Assembly (NCBI RefSeq): GCF_002899825.2
Contig: NZ_PPED02000001.1
Coordinates: 248,001-312,000, forward strand
Direction of reading: 5' to 3'
Length of the DNA stretch: 64,000 bases
Source of the DNA: Chryseobacterium phosphatilyticum
GTDB taxonomy: Bacteria > Bacteroidota > Bacteroidia > Flavobacteriales > Weeksellaceae
This document shows positions 9,401 through 16,785 of the stretch, in pieces; the stretch's first letter is position 1, and every line of letters starts with the position of its first letter. A program made the translations under genes and the position numbers. The notes beneath the pieces are model-generated. The model did no database searches and was not told the DNA's origin. It was given only the letters and a program-made list of their open reading frames with translations.

Positions 9401-9797
9401 GGAAGTATATATCAAGATCCGGTTCGTTTTCTAATCCATACCCTTTTGCTTTAGAGATCAGTGTCTTTTTCCTAAGATGATCATCAAAAAAGATTCTGTA
9501 ATTTTTCTCTTCTAAGATGCAATGAACAATTTCAGCCTGATGAGCACAAAGCTGTGTTTTAGTTTGATCACAGGTGCAGGAGCAGAGTAATGAATTGTTT
9601 ATTTTACTGATAGCTACCACCGGAAACTCCGTAATAGATCCATTTTTAGTAAATATTCCCGTATTATTTTCCAGACTAACGGGATATACCTCATGAAAAT
9701 CCCTGATTCCAATGAATGTACTCTCTGTGGTATGTTTCATAAGATCGTACACAGAAAGAGTAGTGATATTGATGTTGTCAAGAATATATTCGGCCAT
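6459..9797 (-). CDS. SWIM zinc finger and SNF2-family DEAD/H ATPase
   Basis: About 1112 residues. The N-terminal part carries a SWIM-type zinc finger CxCx7CxH (residues 74-86, CTCDQTKTQLCAH). A long middle region follows, then a C-terminal Swi2/Snf2 motor: motif I DDMGLGKTLQ (near 676), DESQ motif II, VLTGTPVENS motif III and helicase C-terminal motif VI AIDRSYRIGQTKNV. Bacterial SNF2 proteins of this build resemble RapA-like or HepA-type remodellers acting on DNA or RNA polymerase complexes; the exact substrate is unknown. The start at 9797 is chosen because a -7 element sits at 9813-9820, inside the longer reading frame that begins at 9830. Confidence 0.9.
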   Translation of the reverse strand: MAEYILDNINITTLSVYDLMKHTTESTFIGIRDFHEVYPVSLENNTGIFTKNGSITEFPVVAISKINNSLLCSCTCDQTKTQLCAHQAEIVHCILEEKNYRIFFDDHLRKKTLISKAKGYGLENEPDLDIYFRLDYSDGKIEISPRIKEMLPVDTAMLQRDLLPQHPSKLEELALRETGKKRILVISKHRYYNHLIFSLMEAETTQTGKIKNPVVPVDALQLIWEAEKAEDIKFYTAITSFQNNYNEEYNAAEFEALKRIAQNPLNFEVYYHDRDLAEIISTKSLLPIELNTLDAEIQLSVFKKDPFYEVTGELQFNDLSVPFKNIVLRNDYFVYNHNTFSLIDHPDMLRIIRFFKANNEILLIHSSKYEEFTKDILSVLEDRIHVNYKYIQSAKKVQLEHTGFEIEKVVYLRQQDNYIGITPVMKYGQVEVPVYSRKQLFDTDQNGNLFKIERNDSAEARFTSLIMQQHPDFEEQMDGYQYFYLHRDKFLDNNWFLEAFEAWRNEGVVILGFNELKDNKINPHQAKINIQITSGLDWFNAQLKVSFGQKEATLKQIHRTIRNKSKFIQLDDGTLGILPEEWMKKMSAYFRAGEIDEELLKIPKINFTEISSLFDKEILSKEIQDEVKSYSARFSSPKKIPAVSIPADLHAQLRDYQHDGLNWLNFLDGFNFGGCLADDMGLGKTLQIIAFILSQREKRGHTTQLVVVPTSLLFNWQEEIRKFAPSIKVLLHYGPDRQKSIAHFTGYEVVLTTYGMLLSDIRFLKNFNFNYIFLDESQTIKNPNSERYKAARLLQSRNRIVLTGTPVENSTFDLYSQLSFACPGLLGSKQYFKDIYAIPIDKFEYNKRAIELQQKIKPFILRRTKKQVAKELPEKTETVIYCEMNAEQRRIYDAYEKELREFIAANDDDELNKNSMHVLTGLTRLRQICNSPVLLKEGHSGEHAVKIEILMEQILGKSKDHKILVFSQFVEMLDLIKAELERHGVSFEYLTGKTKDRGKKVTNFQENEDIRVFLISLKAGGVGLNLTQADYIYLIDPWWNPATENQAIDRSYRIGQTKNVIAVRMICSNTVEEKILTLQNKKKQLAQNLLSRDKSKFQGFSKKDLLDILESD

Positions 9798-9812
9798 AAA
9801 AATTGATGGAGA

Positions 9813-9820
9813 CAAACTTA
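9813..9820 (-). promoter_or_regulatory. -7 element of the SNF2 gene
   Basis: On the minus strand TAAGTTTG matches TAnnTTTG, 15 bp before the ATG at 9797. It decides between the two candidate starts. Confidence 0.55.
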
Positions 9821-10169
9821 CAAAAAACAAATGAATCTAAGAGCTGCAAATGCCTCAGGTTATCTTAGAAAACACATCATATCAGTGTATTTTTGGAATG
9901 CTTTTTTTGTACTCTGGATGATCCATGCATAATAGTAATAGACGCTATTTAAAGGAATATTTATTATATATTGATTTTTAGCTCAGGGAAGTAGCCATAC
10001 CTGGTTTCCGGAGTGAAATATTTGTTGGAATGATCAATTAAATCATTTTTTTGCTTCAATACTTTTCATTTTATTTCCATCCGTTTTGGCTACAGCTTAC
10101 CCCGTTTTGGCAACTCTTGAATTTCTCCTGATGCTGAACTTTGTCCTGTAATTTTTAACAAAGAAAAAA
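9821..10169. other. Divergent intergenic region, SNF2 gene / SDR gene
   Basis: This gap of about 350 bp holds the SNF2 promoter at its left edge. At its right side it holds a 21-bp-spaced direct repeat (10081-10114) and a one-mismatch -7 element, GAACTTTG at 10136-10143, for the SDR gene. Nothing else recognisable was found in 9830-10075. Confidence 0.5.
10081..10114 (+). promoter_or_regulatory. 21-bp-spaced direct repeat, probable AraC operator of the SDR gene
   Basis: CCGTTTTGGC occurs at 10081-10090 and exactly at 10102-10111, a two-helical-turn spacing, and both copies continue with a three-base nAC. The second copy ends 21 bp before a near-consensus -7 element, the usual place for an AraC-type activator. 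The AraC gene two positions downstream is the natural candidate to bind it. Confidence 0.65.
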
Positions 10170-10967
10170 ATGAAAACAATTTTTATAACAGGGGCTTCTA
10201 CAGGATTAGGAAAAGCAACTGCTCAATTATTTCAAAACAAAGGATGGAAAGTAATTGCAACGATGAGAAATCCAGAAGCGGCAGCCGATCTTGCTGACTT
10301 GGAGAATGTAACAGTACTTCCACTGGATGTGACCAATCCGGAACAGATACAATCAACCGTACAACAGGCTCTTGAGCTTGGAGATATTGATGTTGTCTAC
10401 AATAACGCAGGTTATGGTCTTATAGGCCCTTTAGAAGCCCTTTCTGATCATCAGATCGTAAAACAGCTGGACACCAATTTATTGGGGGTTATACGTGTTA
10501 CACAGGCTTTTATTCCTTACTTCAGGGAACAGAAAAAAGGAATGTTTATTTCTACAACGTCTATAGGTGGGCTAGTTGCCTTCCCGTTGGGCTCTACGTA
10601 TCATGCAACCAAATGGGCGCTTGAAGGCTGGAGCGAAAGTCTAGCGTTTGAGCTTAATACTTTAGGAATTGATATTAAAACAGTTTCTCCGGGAGGTATC
10701 AAGACAGATTTTGTAAGCCGCTCGCTGGATTCAGCATCCAGTCCTGCTTATGAAGAAATGACCAATTCTCTGTTTTCTAAAATGGAGGGAATGATGGAAG
10801 CTGCTTCTACACCGGAACAGATTGCAGAAGTGGTGTATGGGGCAGCTACGGACGGTAAAAAACAACTGCGATATGTAGCAGGAGAAGATGCTAAAGCGAT
10901 CTATGCGCAACGTCTCGAATTAGGTGATGAAGTGTTTAGAGAACAGTTTGGGAAACAGTTTATTTAA
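10170..10967 (+). CDS. Short-chain dehydrogenase/reductase
   Basis: A 265-residue classical SDR using NAD(P)H. The cofactor-binding TGASTGLG is at residues 7-14, NNAG follows near 78-81, and the catalytic pair is YHATK (Y144, K148), with the active-site serine in the STTSIGG stretch. The substrate is unknown. A strong terminator separates it from the AraC gene downstream, and a 21-bp direct repeat lies upstream. It is therefore probably the inducible target of that AraC protein, a common pairing in flavobacteria where the SDR handles a reactive carbonyl or a xenobiotic. Confidence 0.88.
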   Translation: MKTIFITGASTGLGKATAQLFQNKGWKVIATMRNPEAAADLADLENVTVLPLDVTNPEQIQSTVQQALELGDIDVVYNNAGYGLIGPLEALSDHQIVKQLDTNLLGVIRVTQAFIPYFREQKKGMFISTTSIGGLVAFPLGSTYHATKWALEGWSESLAFELNTLGIDIKTVSPGGIKTDFVSRSLDSASSPAYEEMTNSLFSKMEGMMEAASTPEQIAEVVYGAATDGKKQLRYVAGEDAKAIYAQRLELGDEVFREQFGKQFI

Positions 10968-10977
10968 TCAGGCTTTT

Positions 10978-11018
10978 AAAAGGCAGTATAAAGTAAACTT
11001 CATTTTATACTGCCTTTT
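10978..11018 (+). terminator. Terminator between the SDR and AraC genes
   Basis: Fifteen-bp arms AAAAGGCAGTATAAA (10978-10992) and TTTATACTGCCTTTT (11004-11018). The stem ends in A/T runs and could act in both directions. Confidence 0.8.
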
Positions 11019-11045
11019 CAATCAAATAATTTATAATTTTATATC

Positions 11046-11960
11046 ATGGAAAAGAAAGATAATGTCCCTTTGAAAATTTCATCCATCTCTGAACTGCATG
11101 ATTTACTGCAGCTTCCGAAACCTCTTCACCCACTTGTAAGTTTGGTGGATAATACTAAGATGAACATTAACAAAGAGTTTTTGATTAAAAGTTTTTTGTT
11201 TAATTTTTATAAGATCTCTTATAAATATTCTACAGTCGGAAAAATGGGATATGGACAAGGATATTATGATTTTAACGAAGGGGGCATGATGTTCACCGCT
11301 CCGGGTCAGGTTCTTTCTGTAGATATGAACGCTGAATATTGTGGCCATACTTTGCTGATCCATCCGGATTTTCTCCGAAGTTATCCGCTGGCAAAGACGA
11401 TTAAAAACTTTGGATTCTTTTCTTACGATACCAATGAGGCTTTACATTTATCAGATCAGGAAAAAACAATAATGACCGGATTGCTGGATAGTATTCAAAA
11501 TGAGCTGAATACAGCAATTGATGAAGTGAGCCAGGATGTTATTATTTCTTATATTGAAGTTTTACTCAATTATAGTAATCGTTTTTACAAAAGACAGTTT
11601 ATCACAAGAAAAGCCGTGAATAATGACCTGTTAACGAAAATGGAAACTATTCTGGAGAATTACTTCAACCAGGAGGAAACATTGCAAAAAGGACTTCCCA
11701 CCGTGGAATATCTGTCTTCCTCACTCCATTTATCACCTCATTATCTCAGTGACATGCTCCGGAATCTTACCGGTCAGAATGCACAACAACATATTCATGA
11801 AAAACTGATTGAAAAAGCGAAGGAATATCTCACATCCACCAATTTTTCAGTTTCGGAGGTGGCTTATGCGCTGGGATTTGAACATCCGCAGTCATTCAAT
11901 AAACTTTTTAAAAAGAAAACGGATAAAACTCCTTTAAGTTACAGACAATCATTTAATTAA
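11046..11960 (+). CDS. AraC-family transcriptional regulator
   Basis: A 304-residue regulator. The N-terminal 190 residues form a cupin-like sensing region of the AraC-binding type, with the motif FNEGGMMFTAPGQVLS near residues 77-92. The C-terminal 100 residues hold the double helix-turn-helix: LSSSLHLSPHYLSDMLRNLTG and SEVAYALGFEHPQSFNKLFKK followed by the TPLSYR ending. It probably activates the SDR gene through the direct repeat at 10081-10114. A weak hairpin follows the stop codon. Confidence 0.88.
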   Translation: MEKKDNVPLKISSISELHDLLQLPKPLHPLVSLVDNTKMNINKEFLIKSFLFNFYKISYKYSTVGKMGYGQGYYDFNEGGMMFTAPGQVLSVDMNAEYCGHTLLIHPDFLRSYPLAKTIKNFGFFSYDTNEALHLSDQEKTIMTGLLDSIQNELNTAIDEVSQDVIISYIEVLLNYSNRFYKRQFITRKAVNNDLLTKMETILENYFNQEETLQKGLPTVEYLSSSLHLSPHYLSDMLRNLTGQNAQQHIHEKLIEKAKEYLTSTNFSVSEVAYALGFEHPQSFNKLFKKKTDKTPLSYRQSFN

Positions 11961-11966
11961 TGCTTT

Positions 11967-11993
11967 GTCCGGCAGTATTGTCGGGTATTTTTA
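11967..11993 (+). terminator. Weak terminator-like hairpin after the AraC gene
   Basis: CCGGCA (11969-11974) pairs with TGTCGG (11979-11984), with one G-U, around a GTAT loop. A TATTTTTAT tail follows. Confidence 0.4.
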
Positions 11994-12030
11994 TCAGAAG
12001 AGAAAATAAAGTTTTGAGCTGAAATAAAAA

Positions 12031-12048
12031 ATACCTGATTTCAGGTAT
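12031..12048. repeat. Short inverted repeat upstream of a T9SS protein gene
   Basis: ATACCTGA and TCAGGTAT flank a TT centre, with A-rich DNA on both sides. It lies 24 bp before the -33 element of the next promoter. It could be an operator or the tail of an antisense transcript. Confidence 0.4.
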
Positions 12049-12071
12049 AAAAAAATACTTCCTTTTCAGGA

Positions 12072-12102
12072 TTGATAGGTTTTTAAACTAAAAATACATT
12101 TG
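12072..12102 (+). promoter_or_regulatory. Full-consensus Bacteroidota promoter
   Basis: TTG at 12072-12074, a 20-bp spacer, then TACATTTG at 12095-12102. It fits TTG-N17-23-TAnnTTTG and precedes the ATG at 12143 by 40 bp. Confidence 0.7.
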
Positions 12103-12142
12103 TATTGGAAATAAACACCTATCAAATCCAAAAATACATCCT

Positions 12143-13117
12143 ATGAAAAAGCTTAACTTTTCTTTATTTCTTGTTGCCGGAATGCTGGCTCACGCTCAGC
12201 CTTCAATAACAAGAGCAGCTATTGATAAGATCAATATTCCTATTACTTTCAGAGCAGGAGATGTTGCGCCCACTGTAACCGCAGGGGCTTCGGGAGCTAA
12301 CGCAACCTGGGATTTTTCTGCTTATATAGTTCCTAATGTATCTACCAGTACCACAAATGAATGTCCGGGGCAATCCAACTGTTTCAGATTTCCGGGAGCC
12401 AACAGAATTACCAGACCAACACTCTCAGATGTCTACGACTTTACTTTAATATCGGATACTGAAGCTTCAATGCTAGGTACCTATGCGGTTCCGGGAGATA
12501 TGACAATGACCTATACGGATCCGCTGATTAATTTTAAATTTCCGGCTACTTACCTGCAGCAATTTACCGATACCTATCAGTTCAGTACCGGTGGAGCAGG
12601 TAGCAGTACTGAAACAGGGCAGGTAGACTATACCGTAGATGCTTACGGCACGATTACAACTCCTACGGGCACTTATCCTAATGTTTTGAGAATAAAAAGA
12701 ATGAGAACCGCTACACAAACACCGGGACCATTCAATTATACCAATGAATCTTATATGTGGGTAAGCCCAAGTGCAGGGATTGTATTTAATTTTGCCATCA
12801 ATACTTTTACTGTAAGCGGAACAACGAATGTGACAAAAAGTGTTTCTTATCCGGAGGCAGGATCACTATCTACAACTGATTTAGATACTAAAAAAGAGCA
12901 GATTTCGGTTCATCCTAATCCAAGTGCCGATATGATCACGCTGACATCAAAAGAAGACTTTAAAAAGATCACTGTCACTTCCATGGATGGTAAGGCCGTT
13001 ATAAGAACCGGAAATGTTAAGAATATTGATATTTCCAAGCTTCCCAAAGGGGTATATATCCTTCAGGGAGAATTGAAGAACGGAAATACTGTATCTAAGA
13101 AAATTATTAAACAATAA
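12143..13117 (+). CDS. Secreted T9SS cargo protein of unknown function
   Basis: A 324-residue exported protein. The signal peptide MKKLNFSLFLVAGMLAHAQ ends at AHAQ. A beta-rich, Thr/Ser/Gly-rich central domain follows with no recognised catalytic motif, then a C-terminal Por sorting tail starting near residue 250 (ISVHPNPSADMITLTS, then VTSMDGKAV and PKGVYILQG). It should be carried across the outer membrane by the type IX system. The gene stands alone with its own consensus promoter and terminator. I do not recognise the central domain. Confidence 0.8.
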   Translation: MKKLNFSLFLVAGMLAHAQPSITRAAIDKINIPITFRAGDVAPTVTAGASGANATWDFSAYIVPNVSTSTTNECPGQSNCFRFPGANRITRPTLSDVYDFTLISDTEASMLGTYAVPGDMTMTYTDPLINFKFPATYLQQFTDTYQFSTGGAGSSTETGQVDYTVDAYGTITTPTGTYPNVLRIKRMRTATQTPGPFNYTNESYMWVSPSAGIVFNFAINTFTVSGTTNVTKSVSYPEAGSLSTTDLDTKKEQISVHPNPSADMITLTSKEDFKKITVTSMDGKAVIRTGNVKNIDISKLPKGVYILQGELKNGNTVSKKIIKQ

Positions 13118-13212
13118 GAACAGATTGAATATAAAAATTAAAAAACAAAATAATTTAAAATCTACTTATTTCAGAATATGCCCGGGAAACGGGAAATGCT
13201 AAAAATAAATGG

Positions 13213-13257
13213 AAGCAGAGAATGGGCAATTTTGGTGAAGCCTGTTCTCTGCTTTCT
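13213..13257 (+). terminator. Terminator after the T9SS protein gene
   Basis: AAGCAGAGAA (13213-13222) pairs with TTCTCTGCTT (13245-13254). GGGC and GCC segments may pair further inside the loop. Confidence 0.65.
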
Positions 13258-13312
13258 GAGTATAGCAAAGGCATTTTTTCTTGTTTTTAAGTATGGAAAT
13301 TAGTAAAAAGGA

Positions 13313-13768
13313 TCAGACTCCAAATTGTCTTAAATGATGGTCCATGTGTTTATAGGCTGCAATTCCCCATTCATTGGTTGAAATATTTCCAAAAGCAGGA
13401 TGAGGAAGTGTTAAAGGGCGGGTAGTAACAGAAAACAATGCAATTAAAAGAATAAAGTCAGTTTTTTGTTCTTCAAAATCAGCATTGTCAACCTTTCCTT
13501 TGGTATCATGTCTGGATTCACCTTTAATATTCTTTTTAAAATTGGGAGCAATGTAAAGAGCCAGTATCCTCAAAATAAACTGTTGCAGAGTAGTAGTTTT
13601 GTTTTTGTTTTCATTTTCCTGCAAAATTTGCTGGTTACAGGAGTTACAATGAAGAAGCATCTCCGTAGCGGTCATTTCTCCCCAAAGAGGAGTATGCGAA
13701 GCAGAAAGATTTTTTACCCTTGCAATGATCGCAGTAGAAGCTTCATTCTTTAACAGATTTTTTCTCAT
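13313..13768 (-). CDS. DUF1569 family protein (DinB-like fold)
   Basis: A 151-residue soluble protein with the features of DUF1569: the early segment TPLWGEMTATEMLLHCNSC and the late HPAFGNISTNEWGIAAYKHMDHHLRQFG, whose histidines sit where the DinB/YfiT-like four-helix fold binds a metal. Function is unknown; related folds act as thiol- or metal-dependent transferases. It begins only 30 bp after a truncated acetyltransferase fragment in the same orientation. Confidence 0.75.
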   Translation of the reverse strand: MRKNLLKNEASTAIIARVKNLSASHTPLWGEMTATEMLLHCNSCNQQILQENENKNKTTTLQQFILRILALYIAPNFKKNIKGESRHDTKGKVDNADFEEQKTDFILLIALFSVTTRPLTLPHPAFGNISTNEWGIAAYKHMDHHLRQFGV

Positions 13769-13798
13769 GGTGATGCTGGTTATCAGGAGAGCAATTGG

Positions 13799-13999
13799 TT
13801 ATGCCTCTTTTATAAGTTCTTTTTTCGCTTCAATCTTCCCTTCAATTTTAACCTTTGGTTCTTCCCATGGAATCAGCTCCCAAAGTTCTTTATCTGATGC
13901 TGCGGTATACAATTTTTCAAAATATTCTTTATCAAGCGAAATTAAATCTACAGTTATACCTTCTAAAATAAGAGGATATGTAATCCATTTTTCTTTCAT
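13799..13999 (-). pseudogene. N-terminal fragment of a GNAT acetyltransferase
   Basis: A 66-codon frame whose first 45 residues (PLILEGITVDLISLDKEYFE, then ASDKELWELIPW) read like the start of a RimJ/RimL-type GNAT N-acetyltransferase of about 180 residues. The reading stops where the acetyl-CoA-binding core should begin. The next 30 bp lead directly into the DUF1569 start, so the rest of the gene appears deleted. The Lys/Glu-rich tail may be the last original sequence or newly exposed frame. It could still be expressed as a short peptide but cannot be a working acetyltransferase. Confidence 0.6.
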
Positions 14000-14061
14000 A
14001 GAAATAGTTTTTAACAGAACAAAATTAATGAAAATAGCAATCTGTATTTCTGAAAATATTG

Positions 14062-14907
14062 TTATTTCTTAATCCTGTAGTTTTCCCGGTAGGTGTTTGC
14101 TGTTATTCCCGTACAACGTCTGAAATATCTGCAAAAAAGAGAAGAATCTACAAACTGTAACCGGTTACTGACTTCTTTAATGGAGAGGGAAGTCGTTTTG
14201 AGAAGTTCTTTGGCATGTTTGATCACCTGATAACTTATCCATTGTTTAATCGGTTTTCCTGTTTCTTTTTTGATGAAGCTGCTTAGATATTGAGGGGAAA
14301 GATGAAGCTGATCAGAATAAAATATGACACTTCTCTGCAGATGTCCGTGTTCGTTGAGTAATTTGAAAAAATGCTCTCTGATATCCTGGCTTCTGGTTTG
14401 CAGAAGGGTGTTATTTTTTATAACCGGTAAAAAAAGCTTGGAAACCAACTCAAGCAAAGCATACAATAAATACTGTACAGATTCCGGAGTACTTTCTTTG
14501 TCGGTTTGGGTATGATAATCCCGTATCAGGTTGACAGTAGGCCAGATGAGATGGCCCGTTGGATTTTCCAGTTGGATGACAGGATTGAATTTAATTTCAT
14601 CACTGGCTAAAAGTGCGGTCAGAAAACTGTATGTGCTGATGAAGTCCAATGAGATAAAAAACACCATAAAATCCAGGTCGTTACTGCCAGAAATGTCCAA
14701 AAGATCTGTGTCTGGGAGCAACATGATGATTGAATTTTTTTGAATATGAAAATCGACTTCATTCATTCTGATTCTCATTTCACCATCAGATACAAAACAA
14801 AGCAACAGCTTATTGAGTTTATGAGCTCTTTTTCGAAACCAGATTAGCTCGCTTGCTGTATATTTCTTAATATATAACCCTTCAAAATTTGGTTTGATAT
14901 CTATCAT
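14062..14907 (-). CDS. AraC-family transcriptional regulator (cupin sensor)
   Basis: A 281-residue AraC protein. The N-terminal cupin-like domain runs over about residues 15-100 (KLNKLLLCFVSDGEMRIRMNE, then KNSIIMLLPDTDLLD). The C-terminal double HTH includes YSDQLHLSPQYLSSFIKKETG and SIKEVSNRLQFVDSSLFCRYFRR. It is divergent from an MFS exporter gene and shares its promoter region, where two AAAATGGAATATA copies lie 21 bp apart. The exporter is therefore the likely target. Confidence 0.88.
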   Translation of the reverse strand: MIDIKPNFEGLYIKKYTASELIWFRKRAHKLNKLLLCFVSDGEMRIRMNEVDFHIQKNSIIMLLPDTDLLDISGSNDLDFMVFFISLDFISTYSFLTALLASDEIKFNPVIQLENPTGHLIWPTVNLIRDYHTQTDKESTPESVQYLLYALLELVSKLFLPVIKNNTLLQTRSQDIREHFFKLLNEHGHLQRSVIFYSDQLHLSPQYLSSFIKKETGKPIKQWISYQVIKHAKELLKTTSLSIKEVSNRLQFVDSSLFCRYFRRCTGITANTYRENYRIKK

Positions 14908-14966
14908 TGCAGTGATGAATTATTCCTGTAAACAGTGGTGATTTTTGTTTCCTGTATTGTTGCAGA

Positions 14967-14974
14967 CAAATGTA
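14967..14974 (-). promoter_or_regulatory. -7 element of the AraC gene
   Basis: On the minus strand TACATTTG matches TAnnTTTG, 59 bp before the AraC ATG. Confidence 0.5.
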
Positions 14975-15007
14975 AGTAGTTAATTTTTCTTTTGAGGCAG
15001 ATTGTTT

Positions 15008-15041
15008 AAAATGGAATATAAAATGACAAAAATGGAATATA
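15008..15041 (+). promoter_or_regulatory. 21-bp-spaced direct repeat, probable AraC operator of the MFS gene
   Basis: The 13-mer AAAATGGAATATA is present identically at 15008-15020 and 15029-15041. The second copy ends 20 bp upstream of the MFS -7 element, in the -33 region. This is where an AraC dimer would contact RNA polymerase. Confidence 0.75.
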
Positions 15042-15061
15042 TATTATTGCGCAACTGTACC

Positions 15062-15069
15062 TAACTTTG
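15062..15069 (+). promoter_or_regulatory. -7 element of the MFS gene
   Basis: TAACTTTG matches TAnnTTTG, 30 bp before the ATG at 15100. It overlaps the TTG at 15067 that would otherwise be taken as an earlier start, and so rules it out. Confidence 0.6.
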
Positions 15070-15099
15070 CAAGCAGAAATTTTACTAAATGTTGTTATA

Positions 15100-16260
15100 A
15101 TGCAAGATAGAGAATCTTATAGTGCGAAAATGCCTGCCGCCTGCTTTTTACTTTTCTTCGCCCACGGGCTTGTTTTTTCTTCATGGGCCAGCCGGATTCC
15201 TATCATAAAAAATACACTTTCCATCAGTGAGGCAGAATTGGGAACTCTTTTGCTTTTGATGCCGATCGGACAGCTTTCCACTATGGTTTTAGCAGGTAAA
15301 CTGATCAGTATTTATGGGAGCAGTTGGGTAATTAAGAGGTGTTTTTTGCTGTATCCTGTTTTCCTCTTATTGATTGGGATTTCTCCATCATATTGGGTTT
15401 TGGCTGTTGTACTGTTTTTCTTTGGAGTGTCGGGAAATTTGTGCAATATTGCGATCAATACCCAGGCTATAGAAATAGAATCTATTACCAAAAGAACATT
15501 ATTGTCTTCATATCATGGTGCTTGGTGTTTTGCGGGATTGATGGGTGCCCTTATCGGTTTGTTGATGATTACAATGAATGTAGGAACATTTTACCATTTT
15601 GTATGTACCTTTATCCTTGTTGCAGGGTTTTGGTTCTACAGTAAAAACTATTTAACCAATGTAATTCATAAAGTGGAGCCTCAAAAACAATCGCTTTTTA
15701 AGTCTGTTAATCCTACATTGGTGGGTTTGGGAATCATTGGATTTTTAAGTATGGCTATTGAAGGAGCAATGTTTGATTGGAGCGGGGTGTATTTTCAAAC
15801 GATTGTGAAAGCTCCGGAAAAGCTTGTAATACTGGGGTATACGAGTTTTATTTTAATGATGACTTTAGGTCGGTTTGTCGGAAATCGGATTATTGAAAAA
15901 TATGGGAAGAGACTGGTTTTACAAGGTTGTGGTATCCTGATGAGCAGCGGGCTTTTTCTGAGTGTTTTCTTTCCTGAACTCTGGGTGTGTATCATTGCAT
16001 TTATGATTATTGGTCTGGGGGGATCTTTAAGTGTACCGTCAATTTATAGTAGTATAGGAAAGGTCAATACAGTAGCTCCCAGCATTGCATTATCTTTTGT
16101 TTCAAGTATTTCTTTTTTAGGATTTTTAATAGGTCCACCGTTGATAGGATATGTTGCAGAAGCTTTTGATCTTAGATATTCTTACGGACTTTTTGCCTGC
16201 TTTGGAATCTTACTGGCTATTATGGCAAGACAGATGGATATTTTTAAAACCAAAAACTAG
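15100..16260 (+). CDS. MFS transporter, YbjJ-like
   Basis: A 386-residue inner-membrane transporter with about 12 predicted helices. The first half carries the family signature SWASRIPIIKNTLSISEAELG and a helix 2-3 loop. The second half opens with NPTLVGLGIIGFLSMAIEGAMFDWS, the conserved acidic/aromatic helix of the YbjJ/FucP-like branch. The substrate is unknown; export of a small molecule sensed by the neighbouring AraC protein is the simplest reading. It is divergent from that regulator and ends at a symmetrical terminator. Confidence 0.85.
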   Translation: MQDRESYSAKMPAACFLLFFAHGLVFSSWASRIPIIKNTLSISEAELGTLLLLMPIGQLSTMVLAGKLISIYGSSWVIKRCFLLYPVFLLLIGISPSYWVLAVVLFFFGVSGNLCNIAINTQAIEIESITKRTLLSSYHGAWCFAGLMGALIGLLMITMNVGTFYHFVCTFILVAGFWFYSKNYLTNVIHKVEPQKQSLFKSVNPTLVGLGIIGFLSMAIEGAMFDWSGVYFQTIVKAPEKLVILGYTSFILMMTLGRFVGNRIIEKYGKRLVLQGCGILMSSGLFLSVFFPELWVCIIAFMIIGLGGSLSVPSIYSSIGKVNTVAPSIALSFVSSISFLGFLIGPPLIGYVAEAFDLRYSYGLFACFGILLAIMARQMDIFKTKN

Positions 16261-16275
16261 TACACATCATAAATT

Positions 16276-16301
16276 AAAAGCTACCTAAGAGGTAGCTTTT
16301 T
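16276..16301. terminator. Bidirectional terminator
   Basis: AAAAGCTACCT (16276-16286) pairs perfectly with AGGTAGCTTTT (16290-16300) around a 3-nt loop, with A and T runs on both sides. It lies between convergent genes. Confidence 0.85.
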
Positions 16302-16353
16302 GAACATTCTAAAAATCATTTGTAAATTCTTAAACATGATTAAATCAGTGATT

Positions 16354-16743
16354 TTATATCCATTTTTCTACAAGATGGAACCATAAAGCTTTTTCCGGAT
16401 GTAGTAAAAAAATACCAGAAGATTGCCTTTTGTTTGAAGATTCTCCTGTAATCTGAACTTCTGTATAGGTAGCTAATCCATGATGGTCAGAATGCCAGAC
16501 TTTTATATTTTCTACATACACAGTACGTTCAGGAAATTTTCCAAATACGGTCGGGAGCCAATCTGAAAACGCAGATAATGTGACGGTATACCCATTTCCG
16601 TTTATCATTTTGAATTCCGGGGAAAAGCCGGATAATAATTTTTTGTAGAGAAGATCCCGGTCTTCGGCCGTACCTTGAAACCATTTTTCGATATCCTGAT
16701 GAAATTCTGTGATTTCCTTGACAATTTTTTCTGTATTGTTCAT
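16354..16743 (-). CDS. NTF2-like (DUF4440/SnoaL-like) small protein
   Basis: A 129-residue soluble protein with the alpha-helix-then-beta pattern of the NTF2-like fold: a long opening helix (EKIVKEITEFHQDIEKWFQG), then GFSPEFKMINGNGYTVTLSAFSDWL and beta strands near VYVENIKVW, TYTEVQIT and GIFLLHPEKALWFHLVEKWI. Members include enzymes and ligand-binding proteins, and no catalytic set can be named here. It lies 42 bp after the stop of neither neighbour but just downstream of the DHA2 exporter start-to-stop direction, so co-transcription with that exporter is unlikely. Confidence 0.6.
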   Translation of the reverse strand: MNNTEKIVKEITEFHQDIEKWFQGTAEDRDLLYKKLLSGFSPEFKMINGNGYTVTLSAFSDWLPTVFGKFPERTVYVENIKVWHSDHHGLATYTEVQITGESSNKRQSSGIFLLHPEKALWFHLVEKWI

Positions 16744-16785
16744 AGGTTTAAATTTGTAATTATTTTAATTGTAAAAAAAGATGAA

